A stretch of 64,000 bases of DNA from Heyndrickxia acidicola. GTDB lineage: Bacteria; Bacillota; Bacilli; Bacillales; Bacillaceae_C. Below the pieces are notes generated by a model. It searched no databases. It was not told the DNA's origin and saw nothing but the letters and a program-made list of their open reading frames with translations. Both the position numbers and the translations under genes were made by a program. Numbering within the stretch: the stretch's first letter is position 1; the number at the start of each line of letters is the position of its first letter. The stretch lies in NCBI RefSeq assembly GCF_001636425.1, contig NZ_KV440953.1, positions 1,624,847 to 1,688,846 of the forward strand, given 5' to 3'. Below, in pieces: positions 1 through 8,395 of the stretch.

Positions 1-757
1 AAGGAGGCGCAACTTTATTTTTGACCACTTTGATTTTTGTTTTATTACCTACAATATCATTTCCTTGCTTTAATTGTTCAGCACGGCGCACTTCCAAACG
101 AACAGAAGAATAGAATTTAAGCGCACGTCCACCCGGAGTTGTTTCCGGATTTCCAAACATAACCCCAACCTTTTCCCTGATCTGGTTGATGAAAATGGCA
201 ATGGTTTTTGATTTATTAATTGCACCTGAAAGCTTACGTAATGCCTGCGACATTAAGCGAGCCTGAAGGCCGACATGGGAGTCTCCCATTTCCCCTTCAA
301 TTTCCGCCTTAGGCACAAGGGCAGCAACAGAGTCAATGACAATAATATCAATTGCCCCGCTGCGCACCAATGCTTCTGCAATTTCTAAAGCCTGCTCACC
401 CGTATCCGGCTGTGATAAAAGCAATTCATCAATATTTACGCCAAGTTTTTGGGAGTAAACAGGATCTAATGCATGCTCGGCATCAATAAACGCGGCTTGT
501 CCGCCTTTCGCCTGAACTTCCGCAATGGCATGAAGTGCTACAGTTGTTTTACCAGAGCTTTCAGGTCCGTATATTTCAATTACACGGCCCCGCGGGTAAC
601 CGCCAACTCCTAAAGCAACATCCAGTGCTAAAGATCCACTTGGTATCGTTGATATTTTACGGTCGGTCTGTTCACCCAACTTCATAATAGAGCCTTTGCC
701 AAATTGTTTTTCTATTTGTTTAAGAGCCATATCTAAGGCTGCTTGACGATCATTCAC
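1..757 (-). CDS. recA: RecA recombinase (C-terminal end outside window)
   Basis: DNA strand-exchange ATPase of homologous recombination and co-protease for LexA self-cleavage in the SOS response; cytoplasmic. About 252 N-terminal codons are present and the last ~95 residues lie beyond base 1. The protein begins [20 protein letters not shown]; Walker A GPESSGKT is at about residues 64-71, followed by the core with the motif [10 protein letters not shown]. The start is a GTG at 755-757 preceded by GGGAGG with 7 nt spacing; no better ATG exists. Expression is probably SOS-controlled: a sigma-A promoter (902-930) with a near-consensus LexA box just upstream (940-953). It lies downstream of cinA as in B. 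subtilis, but behind a cinA terminator. Identification is secure. Confidence 0.97.
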   Translation of the reverse strand, partial: MNDRQAALDMALKQIEKQFGKGSIMKLGEQTDRKISTIPSGSLALDVALGVGGYPRGRVIEIYGPESSGKTTVALHAIAEVQAKGGQAAFIDAEHALDPVYSQKLGVNIDELLLSQPDTGEQALEIAEALVRSGAIDIIVIDSVAALVPKAEIEGEMGDSHVGLQARLMSQALRKLSGAINKSKTIAIFINQIREKVGVMFGNPETTPGGRALKFYSSVRLEVRRAEQLKQGNDIVGNKTKIKVVKNKVAPP

Positions 758-901
758 AATATTTCCTCCCTTTATTCTTCTCTATTCTATCAATATGCTA
801 AAGCAATAGTTGTTAACTAATAATATCTCCCAGCCATTCACATTAAATCTACTGTAATACCTAATTTACAGCTTTTCGTGCAAGGGATAATTTCTATTTT
901 T

Positions 902-930
902 ACTATACCCGTTTTTTTGTCATTTGCCAA
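902..930 (-). promoter_or_regulatory. recA sigma-A promoter
   Basis: On the minus strand, -35 TTGGCA (925-930) and -10 TATAGT (902-907) are separated by exactly 17 bp. This predicts a transcript start near 895 and a leader of about 138 nt before the recA GTG. The LexA-like box lies 10 bp upstream of the -35 element. Confidence 0.7.
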
Positions 931-939
931 GTAAAAAAT

Positions 940-953
940 CGAACATTTATTCG
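940..953 (-). promoter_or_regulatory. LexA (DinR) SOS box of recA
   Basis: CGAACATTTATTCG matches the Bacillus SOS consensus CGAAC-N4-GTTCG with one mismatch. It sits just upstream of the recA -35 element, as in B. subtilis recA. This supports SOS induction of recA. Confidence 0.75.
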
Positions 954-963
954 TTTTTTTCGC

Positions 964-1224
964 AGGTGAAATCTATTGGAAAATCATCTTTTTTAATCGG
1001 CTAAAATATTAAAATAGCCTAATACTCATTGACTATAATAGAAAATCATCTTATTTTCTGACTATATTTCTCAAAGAGTGTTTTCGCAAATAATATAGCG
1101 CAGTGATGAAAATACTATTTTGTATTTGGACCGCATCGAGGTTTCTGTACGTATCCATTTCAAAATTTCATTACTGAACCTACTATATTTATCATATTTT
1201 AAGTCAATTAGAAGCTAGTTTATG
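964..1224. other. AT-rich intergenic stretch upstream of recA
   Basis: No coding frame is supported here. The stretch has two short direct repeats (GAAAATCATCTT around 978 and 1040). From about 1077 to 1180 it loosely resembles the MITE-like element described elsewhere in this window (TGTTTTCGCA near its left end, ACTATTTTGTATTTG in the middle), so it may be a decayed copy. No other function is visible. Confidence 0.35.
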
Positions 1225-1271
1225 AAAAAAGATTCAAAAGGCTGTGCAGAAAGCTTTTCACCTCTTGAATC
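1225..1271 (-). terminator. Rho-independent terminator of cinA
   Basis: On the minus strand GATTCAAGAGG pairs with CCTTTTGAATC (two internal mismatches), followed directly by six Ts. It begins just after the cinA stop codon, so recA is probably transcribed mainly from its own promoter. Confidence 0.75.
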
Positions 1272-1282
1272 CGATAGAGTTT

Positions 1283-2527
1283 TTAATCATTTGTTTTTAA
1301 CTCAGCAAGCAGTAAATTTATGCCGTTCTTCACCGTCCGCACCCGATTATTATTCCGATTGCCAGCCAGCTTCAGCTCAGTAGTTTTTGTCTCTTTTCCT
1401 TTTATTGAAATCCCAATCCAGACGGTTCCCGACGGATGCCCTTCCAAGGTGTCCGGGCCTGCAACACCTGTAAAACTAATCCCAATATCTGTATCTAAAA
1501 GCGTCCGTATATTTTCAGCCAATTCACTTGCACATTCTTTGCTGACAGCGCCGAAAGTATCGAGCGTATCCTTTTTCACATTCACCAGCTTCATTTTAGC
1601 CTCATTGGAATAACAGACAATTCCACCTTTCAGCATCTTGCTCACGCCTGTAACAGATGCCATTTCTGACTGAAACAGACCCGCCGTTAAACTCTCCGCA
1701 CAGGATATGGTAAAGCTTTTCTTCTCAAGTGCTTTCAATAATTCCCTAATAAGGGAAGTCTCATTATATCCATAAAAATATTTCCCAACCCGCGACAGTA
1801 TCCTTTTCTCCATCTCATCGATCATTCGCTCTGCTTCATCACTGGAATGATGCTTAGCGGTAATTCGCAATGTTACCTCTCCATTGCCTGCATAAGGGGC
1901 AACCGTAGGATTTGTCTGCTGGTCTATAATGCTTTCTATTTCTGTCTCAAGCTGCGACTCTCCTATTCCAAAAAAACGCAGAACTCTCGATTCTATCTTT
2001 TCAACGATTTCCAGTTTTTCTTTAATAGCAGGTATTCCATAGTTTAAAAACATCGGCTCCATTTCAAAAGGAGGACCGGGCAAGAGCATATAAGAGAGGC
2101 TGCCTTGCGATAAAAACATTCCAGGGGCCATTCCGAAATCATTAGGAAGAACCGTTGAACCCTCAATAACGAGCGCCTGCTTTTTATTATTTTCCGTCAT
2201 TATCCGATTGGTTCTCGAAAAATATTGTTCAATCGATGCCATCGCTTTCTCATCTGTCACAAGGACTTTTCCAATATGGCTTCCAATGGTCTCTTTTGTC
2301 AGGTCGTCCTTGGTTGGTCCAAGTCCTCCTGTAAAAATGATTAAATCAGCCCGTTTTTCTGCAATTTGAATACTGTCTTTCAAGCGTTCAGGATTGTCTC
2401 CCACTACTGTCTGGTAATAGACATTAACCCCGATTTCTGCAAGTGCTTTAGAAATAAATTTAGCATTTGTATTTGTTATTTGCCCGAGCAAAAGCTCAGA
2501 GCCCACTGCAATAATTTCGGCATTCAT
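1283..2527 (-). CDS. cinA: CinA, competence/damage-inducible protein with NMN deamidase domain
   Basis: 414 aa, the usual full length. The N-terminal half (about 1-170) is a MoaB/MoeA-like molybdopterin-binding fold with GSELLLGQ near residue 8 and GGLGPTKDD near 67, linked to nucleotide-pyrophosphatase activity in the family. The C-terminal CinA domain (from about 250) has [10 protein letters not shown] and GVAGP motifs of the NMN deamidase that recycles nicotinamide mononucleotide. ATG start with AAAGGGG nine bases upstream. It follows pgsA by 32 bp and precedes recA, the conserved pgsA-cinA-recA order. In competent species cinA is co-induced with recA; here a terminator separates them. Confidence 0.95.
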   Translation of the reverse strand: MNAEIIAVGSELLLGQITNTNAKFISKALAEIGVNVYYQTVVGDNPERLKDSIQIAEKRADLIIFTGGLGPTKDDLTKETIGSHIGKVLVTDEKAMASIEQYFSRTNRIMTENNKKQALVIEGSTVLPNDFGMAPGMFLSQGSLSYMLLPGPPFEMEPMFLNYGIPAIKEKLEIVEKIESRVLRFFGIGESQLETEIESIIDQQTNPTVAPYAGNGEVTLRITAKHHSSDEAERMIDEMEKRILSRVGKYFYGYNETSLIRELLKALEKKSFTISCAESLTAGLFQSEMASVTGVSKMLKGGIVCYSNEAKMKLVNVKKDTLDTFGAVSKECASELAENIRTLLDTDIGISFTGVAGPDTLEGHPSGTVWIGISIKGKETKTTELKLAGNRNNNRVRTVKNGINLLLAELKTND

Positions 2528-2559
2528 TTTGCTTTTCCCCTTTCTATAATAGCCGGGTG

Positions 2560-3138
2560 TTATTTAGAATTTTTAAAGACGTGGCGGTTTTTATAAAAAT
2601 AATCCCATCCTGACCAAATCGTAAAAATCATAGATACCCATAATGCAACTAGATCAAACCGGAACGAAACAGCCTGAAAAGGGAAGTTATGCAATAACAT
2701 TAGGGATATGGCAATTATTTGAGTCCAGGTTTTAATTTTCCCAGGCATTTTTGCCGCAACAACTTCTCCCTCTCCTGCTAGAATTGCTCTTAATCCTGTA
2801 ATCGCCAATTCACGGCTGATAATAATAATTACAATCCAGGAAGGTGCATATCCCAATTCCACAAGAATAATAAAGGCAGCAGAAACTAAAAGCTTATCAG
2901 CAAGGGGGTCTAAGAACTTCCCTAAATTAGTGACCAGATTCAATTTGCGGGCATAGTAACCATCGATCCAGTCCGTAACGGAAGCAATGATAAAAATAAT
3001 TGCACCAATAAAATGCGTTACTGGTATATGTGTAGTGAATAAAATGATCGTTCCCCAATGAAAAGGCACAATCATAATAATTAAAAAAATAGGTATTAAA
3101 CAAACACGTGAAACGGTAATTTTATTAGGTAAATTCAC
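2560..3138 (-). CDS. pgsA: Phosphatidylglycerophosphate synthase
   Basis: Membrane enzyme joining CDP-diacylglycerol and glycerol-3-phosphate to phosphatidylglycerophosphate, the precursor of phosphatidylglycerol and cardiolipin. 192 aa. The CDP-alcohol phosphatidyltransferase signature D-G-x2-A-R-x8-G-x3-D-x3-D is intact (DGYYARKL ... [10 protein letters not shown], about residues 58-80). Several hydrophobic segments span the protein. A longer frame opens at a TTG (3153), but the GTG at 3136-3138 ([11 protein letters not shown]) has GGAGG eight bases upstream and matches the B. subtilis N-terminus, so it is chosen. It heads the pgsA-cinA unit. Confidence 0.95.
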   Translation of the reverse strand: MNLPNKITVSRVCLIPIFLIIMIVPFHWGTIILFTTHIPVTHFIGAIIFIIASVTDWIDGYYARKLNLVTNLGKFLDPLADKLLVSAAFIILVELGYAPSWIVIIIISRELAITGLRAILAGEGEVVAAKMPGKIKTWTQIIAISLMLLHNFPFQAVSFRFDLVALWVSMIFTIWSGWDYFYKNRHVFKNSK

Positions 3139-3234
3139 AAGGCTTTCCTCCAAGGTTACAAATATTGTATACGTCGATTCTCATTAGAATGGCAGCCCCT
3201 TAACAGACTTAATTCATCATCATAGAGCTAAAAG

Positions 3235-3262
3235 AAAAATAGCCATCATTTAGATGACTATT
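3235..3262 (-). terminator. Terminator of the ymfK-ymfM unit
   Basis: Minus strand AATAGTCATC / GATGGCTATT hairpin with a TAAAT loop, followed by TTTTTC. It overlaps the last codon and stop of the rodZ-like gene, separating it from pgsA. Confidence 0.75.
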
Positions 3263-4166
3263 AAGTTGTGGAAGGTTCAAATTGAATTGTTAAAGTCTGA
3301 TTTACACTTTTGGAAGGAGGTATGTCATATTTCAACTTCTGGCCATTAATATAGACCTCAGTCTCCGTTGTTCTTCCAATTGTTAAAACAGCTTCTGTTT
3401 CTTTTGAAAAATCCACTGACTGGCTTTTGCCGTTCGAAAGCATACCTTGGAAATAGGAATACCCTTTTCCGTTTTTCATGTTTACCCATGTCTGTCCTGT
3501 AGACTTAAGTGTAACTTTAAAATCCTTTGTTCCTTTTAGTTTATATGTTGTAGTATTCACTCCGCTTGTCCCAGAAACCGATAAATTCTGAGCTGAAGGA
3601 GCAGGCTGCTTAGATTTTCCAGAGTTCGTACTTTTCGGTTTCGATGAAGTAGTGCTTCCTGATGAAACAGATTTATTTGCAGACTGAGTTGCTTTACCCG
3701 TCTCCTGAAGCTTCATTTGCTGCTGAGTATTGTTTTGCCCCAGTTTTTCTACATGATTTGAACTTACTTTTGTCACAACATACCATATCAAAAAGAACGC
3801 TGCAATGATACAAACTACAATAAATATAGTTGGGGCAAAGTTAAATGCTTTAGATGTATTATTGGATACTGATTTTCTGCTTTGCACACGAGAAATAGAG
3901 ATCATTTGATCCGGAAGATCCTCATTATAGGCTACCGGTATATCAGATTTATACTCCTCAAAAAGCTGTTCAGGATCAAGACCTATCGTTTCTGCATATT
4001 GCTTAATAAAGGCCCTGACATAAAATTTACCGGGCATCATACCATAATTTCCTTCTTCAATTCCTATTAAATATCTCTTTTGGATTTTCGTCATCCTTTG
4101 GAGATCATCAAGACTAAGCCCTTTAGCCTCTCTTGCCTCTTTCAGCCGAGCTCCTAATTCACTCAA
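3261..4166 (-). CDS. ymfM: RodZ-like membrane protein with N-terminal HTH (YmfM)
   Basis: 301 aa. The N-terminus (about 1-70) is an Xre/HTH_25 helix-turn-helix with ARLKEAREAKGLSLDDLQ. One membrane segment lies at about 111-133 (APTIFIVVCIIAAFFLIWYV). A Ser/Thr/Lys/Gln-rich extracellular linker follows (140-200), then a beta-rich C-terminal DUF4115 domain (about 205-301). This is the RodZ architecture: cytoplasmic HTH binding MreB, single TM, outer domain, acting in rod-shape elongation. The start is TTG (4164-4166) with a GGCGGTG ribosome binding site. It lies 17 bp after ymfK and upstream of pgsA, as in B. subtilis. Its role here is inferred from architecture. Confidence 0.88.
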   Translation of the reverse strand: MSELGARLKEAREAKGLSLDDLQRMTKIQKRYLIGIEEGNYGMMPGKFYVRAFIKQYAETIGLDPEQLFEEYKSDIPVAYNEDLPDQMISISRVQSRKSVSNNTSKAFNFAPTIFIVVCIIAAFFLIWYVVTKVSSNHVEKLGQNNTQQQMKLQETGKATQSANKSVSSGSTTSSKPKSTNSGKSKQPAPSAQNLSVSGTSGVNTTTYKLKGTKDFKVTLKSTGQTWVNMKNGKGYSYFQGMLSNGKSQSVDFSKETEAVLTIGRTTETEVYINGQKLKYDIPPSKSVNQTLTIQFEPSTT

Positions 4167-4183
4167 ATTAAAACACCGCCAAT

Positions 4184-4975
4184 CTAATAATCAAATCCCC
4201 CGAATCCTTCTTCAGAAAAAAAGGGATCCTTTTGTATTACCTCATATGTAATTTCCTGGTTTGGGTTATCCCGAAGTTCAATAATATAGTCGAAATCCTC
4301 CAAAGAATACTCTGAATTTTCAACGAAAATATCAGGGTGTTCAATCACTTTTGCAGCAGGTATTCTCATTATTTCGCGTATCAGCTGCCAGTGTTTCTCA
4401 TTTGCCCTTCTTGAAGATACAACTCCATCAATTATAAAGAGGTTATCTTCACTATATTCATCGTCAATTAACTGATTTCGAATGGTTTGCTTTAATAACG
4501 TAGAAGAAACAAACAGCCATTTTTTGTTTGCACAAACACTTGCTGCAACAATCGATTCTGTTTTTCCTACCCGCGGCATCCCCCGGATCCCGATAAGCTT
4601 ATGCCCTTCCTGTTTAAATATTTCTGCCATAAAATCAACAAGAATTCCCAATTCATCCCGGACAAATCGGAAGGTTTTCTTATCATCTTGATCACGTTGA
4701 ATATATCTTCCATGCCGCACGGCTAATTTATCTCTTAATTTTGGCTCGCGAATTTTTGTTACTTTTATCGTTTCCATCGTTTGCAGAATTGATTCCAGTC
4801 TGGCAATCTGCTCTTCACTCTTTACCAGAAGCAATAATCCCCTTTTATTGTCTTCCACACCATTAATGCTAATGATATTGATCGAAAGCATACCTAATAA
4901 AGAAGATATATCCCCTAAGAGACCTGGACGGTTTATTTGAATTTCATATTCTAAATACCACTCTTTACGATCCAT
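4184..4975 (-). CDS. ymfK: YmfK, DUF3388 protein with ACT-like and P-loop-like regions
   Basis: 263 aa, conserved in Bacillaceae with no assigned function known to me. Residues 1-75 (EYEIQINRPGLLGDISSLLG) look like an ACT-type regulatory domain. About residue 127 there is a P-loop-like GMPRVGKTESIV, suggesting nucleotide binding. The acidic C-terminus ends in EEGFGGFDY. The frame can be extended to 5011, but the ATG at 4973-4975 follows GGAGG with 7 nt spacing and starts just before the conserved EWYLEYEIQ segment. Directly upstream of ymfM. The call is by homology and synteny; the biochemical role is unknown. Confidence 0.85.
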   Translation of the reverse strand: MDRKEWYLEYEIQINRPGLLGDISSLLGMLSINIISINGVEDNKRGLLLLVKSEEQIARLESILQTMETIKVTKIREPKLRDKLAVRHGRYIQRDQDDKKTFRFVRDELGILVDFMAEIFKQEGHKLIGIRGMPRVGKTESIVAASVCANKKWLFVSSTLLKQTIRNQLIDDEYSEDNLFIIDGVVSSRRANEKHWQLIREIMRIPAAKVIEHPDIFVENSEYSLEDFDYIIELRDNPNQEITYEVIQKDPFFSEEGFGGFDY

Positions 4976-5130
4976 ATAAACCCTCCAATTTTCAAAACTT
5001 TTTTTAAGCATCTAGATTATATAATAAATGATTTTCAAAAAAGATGAAAGGGAAAACCATCTCATATATGCTTTTCTTCGTGCGTTTTCGTCAAAGTTCT
5101 TTAATTGGCAAATTTTCACCTCATAAATGT

Positions 5131-5210
5131 GCAAGCGCCTTGCTCATTGGCGAATAGATTTAATTTCAATGGTCAACTGACAAGATGAACAGCACCAGAC
5201 AATAAGAAGG
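5131..5210. repeat. Degenerate copy of the hairpin intergenic repeat
   Basis: GTGCAAGCGCCTTGCTCATTGGCG followed by a GATTT stretch matches the left end of the hairpin repeat found intact at 15635-16086 and 35818-35970; the right end is degraded. A fragment resembling the core of the MITE-like element (CTTCGTGCGTTTTCGTC) lies just upstream at about 5070-5095. Confidence 0.45.
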
Positions 5211-5232
5211 GTGTTTTGAGTATCCAGTGATT

Positions 5233-5328
5233 TTAATTAGCATTAAACAAATGCATTAACAATGCCTCGACAAAAGCAACAAAAATTAGAGCCATTATAA
5301 CAACCAATATAACCGGTTTCCTAAACAT
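5233..5328 (-). CDS. Candidate small membrane peptide (31 aa) or gene remnant
   Basis: An ATG-to-TAA frame encoding MFRKPVILVVIMALIFVAFV followed by EALLMHLFNAN: one strongly hydrophobic segment between a basic start and a short tail. The frame stays open upstream for about 16 codons before a stop, so it could equally be the C-terminal relic of a larger membrane protein. No convincing Shine-Dalgarno sequence precedes the ATG. It lies in a repeat-filled gap between ymfK and ymfJ. I do not recognise a family, so the call is tentative. Confidence 0.25.
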   Translation of the reverse strand: MFRKPVILVVIMALIFVAFVEALLMHLFNAN

Positions 5329-5775
5329 AGAAAAAGAGGCTGTTCCATATGGTGCAATGATGCCAAGTGACCTTGTCTACAGCAACTTTTTTTTGCTTGT
5401 TGGTTTCCACTGCAAGTATTTCTTTTGGCTTAGATTAACTTTTAGTTCAAATCAGCTTTTGGAATGAACTCAGACATTCATTGCACTCTGCCAGCAAGAT
5501 GACTTGGGCACTTCCCATGTCTATTTTAAATCCAATTGTTGATCTCAATCCAAAGTTGATTGAAGTGGAAGGTACGAGACTCGTGCGGGATCAGCGGGCC
5601 AGAGGAAGACCCGCAGGAGTCTTTTGCCTTCCACTCTAATCAACGTTGAATTCAAACGATCTTCGGGTAATACTAGATATGCTCAGCGCAATTCGACCTG
5701 CCTGTTCTTTCTGCTTAGCTGATAGACACCATGCTATTATTCGCATCAATTTTTCTTTTCCCGCTTTTTCTGTCC
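5329..5775. other. Repeat-filled intergenic region between ymfK and ymfJ
   Basis: No supported gene. It begins with AGAGGCTGTTCCATATGGTG, loosely similar to GAGGATGTCCCAAAAGGTCC at 27236, suggesting a shared repeat edge. It ends with a GC-rich palindrome annotated separately (5554-5645). The rest is unassigned. Confidence 0.4.
5554..5645. repeat. GC-rich palindromic intergenic repeat, near-complete copy
   Basis: Outer arms GTTGATT...AATCAAC, then GTGGAAGG...CCTTCCAC, then GAGACTC...GAGTCTT, and an inner CGGG/CCCG core, form one long imperfect hairpin. Related copies lie at 27290-27372, 27411-27543, 27592-27665 and 58258-58322. No coding content. Confidence 0.7.
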
Positions 5776-5830
5776 AAAAAAAAGAGGTGACTCAAAAGGC
5801 CGCTTATAACCGCCTTTTGAGTCATCCTCT
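5776..5830 (-). terminator. Terminator of ymfJ
   Basis: Minus strand GAGGATGACTCAAAAGGC pairs with GCCTTTTGAGTCACCTC across a ~10 nt loop, followed by eight Ts. It lies just past the ymfJ stop codon. The stem is long enough to act on both strands. Confidence 0.85.
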
Positions 5831-5846
5831 TGTTTAAACAGTTCAA

Positions 5847-6104
5847 TTAATGAGTACCATTATTTTTTACAAGCTTCACCATCATGCTGGCAATTGCTTG
5901 TTGTTCATCAGGAGATGCAACGGACCAAAGATCCGCTAGAACACGCTCTTGTTCGTTCTTTGGATCCACCTGTCCAGCAAGATAGTCACCAACTTGTTTA
6001 GCAAGACCGTTAATGGTTTCTTCCTCTACACCTTCTGATTGCGCTTGATTTAAGCGGTCACCCAAGAAGTTTTTCCATTGATCCCAGTTCTCTAAAACAG
6101 ACAT
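5847..6104 (-). CDS. ymfJ: YmfJ, DUF3243 small protein
   Basis: 85 aa, acidic and helical, with the motif VLENWDQWKNFLGDRLNQA at the N-terminus, typical of the DUF3243 family of Bacillales. No membrane segment or signal peptide. ATG start with GGAGG nine bases upstream. It lies 104 bp downstream of ymfI and ends at a strong terminator. The function is unknown to me; the assignment is by sequence and position (ymfI-ymfJ-ymfK). Confidence 0.85.
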   Translation of the reverse strand: MSVLENWDQWKNFLGDRLNQAQSEGVEEETINGLAKQVGDYLAGQVDPKNEQERVLADLWSVASPDEQQAIASMMVKLVKNNGTH

Positions 6105-6207
6105 GTATTTTGACCTCCTTCATTTTTGTTCGATAATATTTTGCTTCAGAAGGAATGTCCTTATACATTAAAAATAAAATAAAAAAATGAAGCCCTGCCA
6201 AATCCTC

Positions 6208-6933
6208 TTACGTATACCAGCCGCCATTTACTCCAATGACCTGACCGGTAATATAGGAGGAATCATCAGATAAAAGAAAGGTGATGGCCCCTGCGATTTC
6301 TGAAGGATCTGCTAGTCGTCCCAGCGGAATATCCTCTTGTAAATCAATTAATTCCTGCTCAGTAAACGAATCAAGCATAGCTGTCCGTACACTACCCGGT
6401 GCAATGGCATTTACCAGAACCCCATTTCTCGCTACTTCTTTGCTGAGCGCTTTGACAAACGAAATTTGCGCCCCCTTTGCCGCAGAATAGGCCACTTCAC
6501 AGGAAGCACCAGTTTGGCCCCATATGGAACTGACCAATAGAACACGGGAGGAATGGTTTCTCATTAATTTAGGCATCAGCTTTTGTACAATGACCATTGG
6601 AGCTTTTACATGCAGGAGATAGAGTTCATCCATAATTTCTTCACTTGTTTCTTCAAATAAGCCATAATGTGAAGTTCCGCTTATATAACAAACAGCATCA
6701 ATTTGAAAGATACTTTCAAGTAAAACCTGAATGCCCGCTTTTGTTGTTAAATCGGCACAAATGGGTATAAGATCAAGATTGTATGCGTTTAATTCTCTAA
6801 GCAGGTTTTCCATTTCAGTTTTATTTTGATGATAATGAAGATAAAGATTCCATCCTTTTTTCGCCAAATTTACAGCGGCAGCTCTGCCAATCCCTCCGCT
6901 GGCTCCAGTTATAAGTGCAAATTTTTTCACCAT
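6208..6933 (-). CDS. ymfI: YmfI, short-chain dehydrogenase/reductase (FabG-like)
   Basis: 241 aa classical SDR. The Rossmann motif TGASGGIG is near residue 9, the catalytic serine in VSSIWGQTG, the Y-x3-K pair in YSAAKGA (about 149-153), and the substrate loop motif NAIAPGSV follows. The C-terminal ITGQVIGVNGGWYT is typical of FabG-type enzymes. It is probably a cytoplasmic NAD(P)H-dependent oxidoreductase of unknown substrate. The frame extends to 6990, but the ATG at 6931-6933 has AGGAGATCA directly before it and matches the short N-terminus of SDRs. It lies between ymfH and ymfJ, separated from ymfH by a terminator. Confidence 0.9.
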   Translation of the reverse strand: MVKKFALITGASGGIGRAAAVNLAKKGWNLYLHYHQNKTEMENLLRELNAYNLDLIPICADLTTKAGIQVLLESIFQIDAVCYISGTSHYGLFEETSEEIMDELYLLHVKAPMVIVQKLMPKLMRNHSSRVLLVSSIWGQTGASCEVAYSAAKGAQISFVKALSKEVARNGVLVNAIAPGSVRTAMLDSFTEQELIDLQEDIPLGRLADPSEIAGAITFLLSDDSSYITGQVIGVNGGWYT

Positions 6934-7000
6934 TGATCTCCTATCCAATCTTGTTTTAAACATATACGTTCCTATTACTTGGTTCGGCATATTTTACAGC

Positions 7001-7047
7001 GAAAAAGGAAACAAACGCAAACACTTTTGCAGAATGTTTCCTTTTTC
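7001..7047 (-). terminator. Terminator of ymfF-ymfH
   Basis: A 12-bp perfect stem GAAAAAGGAAAC / GTTTCCTTTTTC with a ~23 nt loop lies between the ymfH stop and the ymfI start. The Ts in the 3' arm make it plausible as an intrinsic terminator. Confidence 0.6.
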
Positions 7048-7105
7048 AGTCAGTACATAAAAGTAGTTTCGCACATTTCATACTATGAAATGACCATTGT
7101 TTAGA

Positions 7106-8392
7106 TTATTTAGGAACAACCTGGCATACCGTGAAACGTTCCTCGGCAAAAAAGCGATCAGCTGTCTTTTTTAATTCGTCAAAGGTTATTCCCTCAAGCA
7201 CTGGTACAACATCAAACAAATTCATTTCATTAAAGGAATATCTAGTAAATTGATTTGCAATAAACTCAGGTGAATTTAATTGTCTAAGAAAGCCGCCAAT
7301 TTTCTTCTTCTTGGTGCGCTCCAGTGCTGCTTCTGATAAATGCTTTCCTGTTTTTGCTTCAAGCATATAGCCTTTGAGGCGTTCTGCCAGTTCATCAGGC
7401 CGATCCGTATCTCCACCTGCCATAGCAAAACCAAAGCCCGATTCCTGGGTATAGTCATAGGAAAAGGATTCATCAATCAGTCCTTCATTGTACAGAGCAT
7501 AATAAAGATCCGAGCTTTTCCCAAAAAGTATATCTAACAGAACATTCACCGTTAGTTCATTCTTAAGCATCTCTTTTCCACTTTGTTCCGTATCCATTGC
7601 CTTTACTCCAACTAGACATTTTGGAGTTTGCACGTTCATTTTTAGTACTTTTTTCTTTTCAGCAACTTCTGGAGGTTCAGCTTCAAATCTTCTTTGAATA
7701 TCTGGCTGCTTTGTATAATCTTTTTTACTTTGGTTTTCTTTAATCAGATCCATAATTTTCTGAGGATCAACCGGACCTACTACAAAAAAGAGCATATTGC
7801 TTGGATGGTAAAACGTGTTATAGCATTCATATAAAAGCTTATCTGTAATATGGGAGATGGATTCAATGGTACCGGCTATGTCTATTTTAACCGGGTGATG
7901 TTTATACATATTTTCAATAACCCCAAAGTAAAGTCTCCAATCCGGGTTATCATCATACATGGTGATTTCCTGTCCAATAATCCCTTTCTCTTTTTCAACA
8001 GTTTTTTCGGTGAAATACGGACTTTGGACCATATCAATCAACGTTTCCAGATTCTTCTCCACATTGCTAGTGCTTGAAAATAGATACGCTGTTCTGTTAA
8101 ATGTCGTGAAGGCATTTGCAGATGCACCCTGCTTTGAGAACTGCTGGAATACATCACCATCTTCTTTTTCAAACAGCTTGTGTTCCAAAAAATGCGCAAT
8201 TCCGTCTGGAACGTGGTGAAATTCCTTTTGCTCCTGGGGAATAAAATCATTATCAACTGAACCATATTTAGTCGTAAACGTCGCAAAGGTTTTATTAAAC
8301 CCCTGCTTTGGAAGAATATAGACATCTAAACCATTATCCATTTTTTCATAATAAAGCGTTTCTGTTAATTGATCAAAGGCAATGTTTTTCAC
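7106..8392 (-). CDS. ymfH: YmfH, M16 zinc metallopeptidase, catalytic partner
   Basis: 428 aa M16-family (insulinase/MPP-like) protein. The inverted zinc motif HxxEH is intact as HFLEH at residues 67-71, with a downstream glutamate region (EKEKGIIGQEI) as expected for the third ligand. GTG start (8390-8392) with GGAGG eight bases upstream. It begins 3 bp after the stop of ymfF, which lacks the zinc motif, so the two resemble the catalytic and non-catalytic subunits of a heterodimeric processing peptidase. Cytoplasmic: no signal peptide. Substrate unknown. Confidence 0.9.
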   Translation of the reverse strand: MKNIAFDQLTETLYYEKMDNGLDVYILPKQGFNKTFATFTTKYGSVDNDFIPQEQKEFHHVPDGIAHFLEHKLFEKEDGDVFQQFSKQGASANAFTTFNRTAYLFSSTSNVEKNLETLIDMVQSPYFTEKTVEKEKGIIGQEITMYDDNPDWRLYFGVIENMYKHHPVKIDIAGTIESISHITDKLLYECYNTFYHPSNMLFFVVGPVDPQKIMDLIKENQSKKDYTKQPDIQRRFEAEPPEVAEKKKVLKMNVQTPKCLVGVKAMDTEQSGKEMLKNELTVNVLLDILFGKSSDLYYALYNEGLIDESFSYDYTQESGFGFAMAGGDTDRPDELAERLKGYMLEAKTGKHLSEAALERTKKKKIGGFLRQLNSPEFIANQFTRYSFNEMNLFDVVPVLEGITFDELKKTADRFFAEERFTVCQVVPK

Positions 8393-8395
8393 TCT

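Noticed and set aside
5646-5837. Plus-strand 63-codon frame downstream of the palindromic repeat
   Set aside because: It runs through the ymfJ terminator and ends inside it, with no ribosome binding site.
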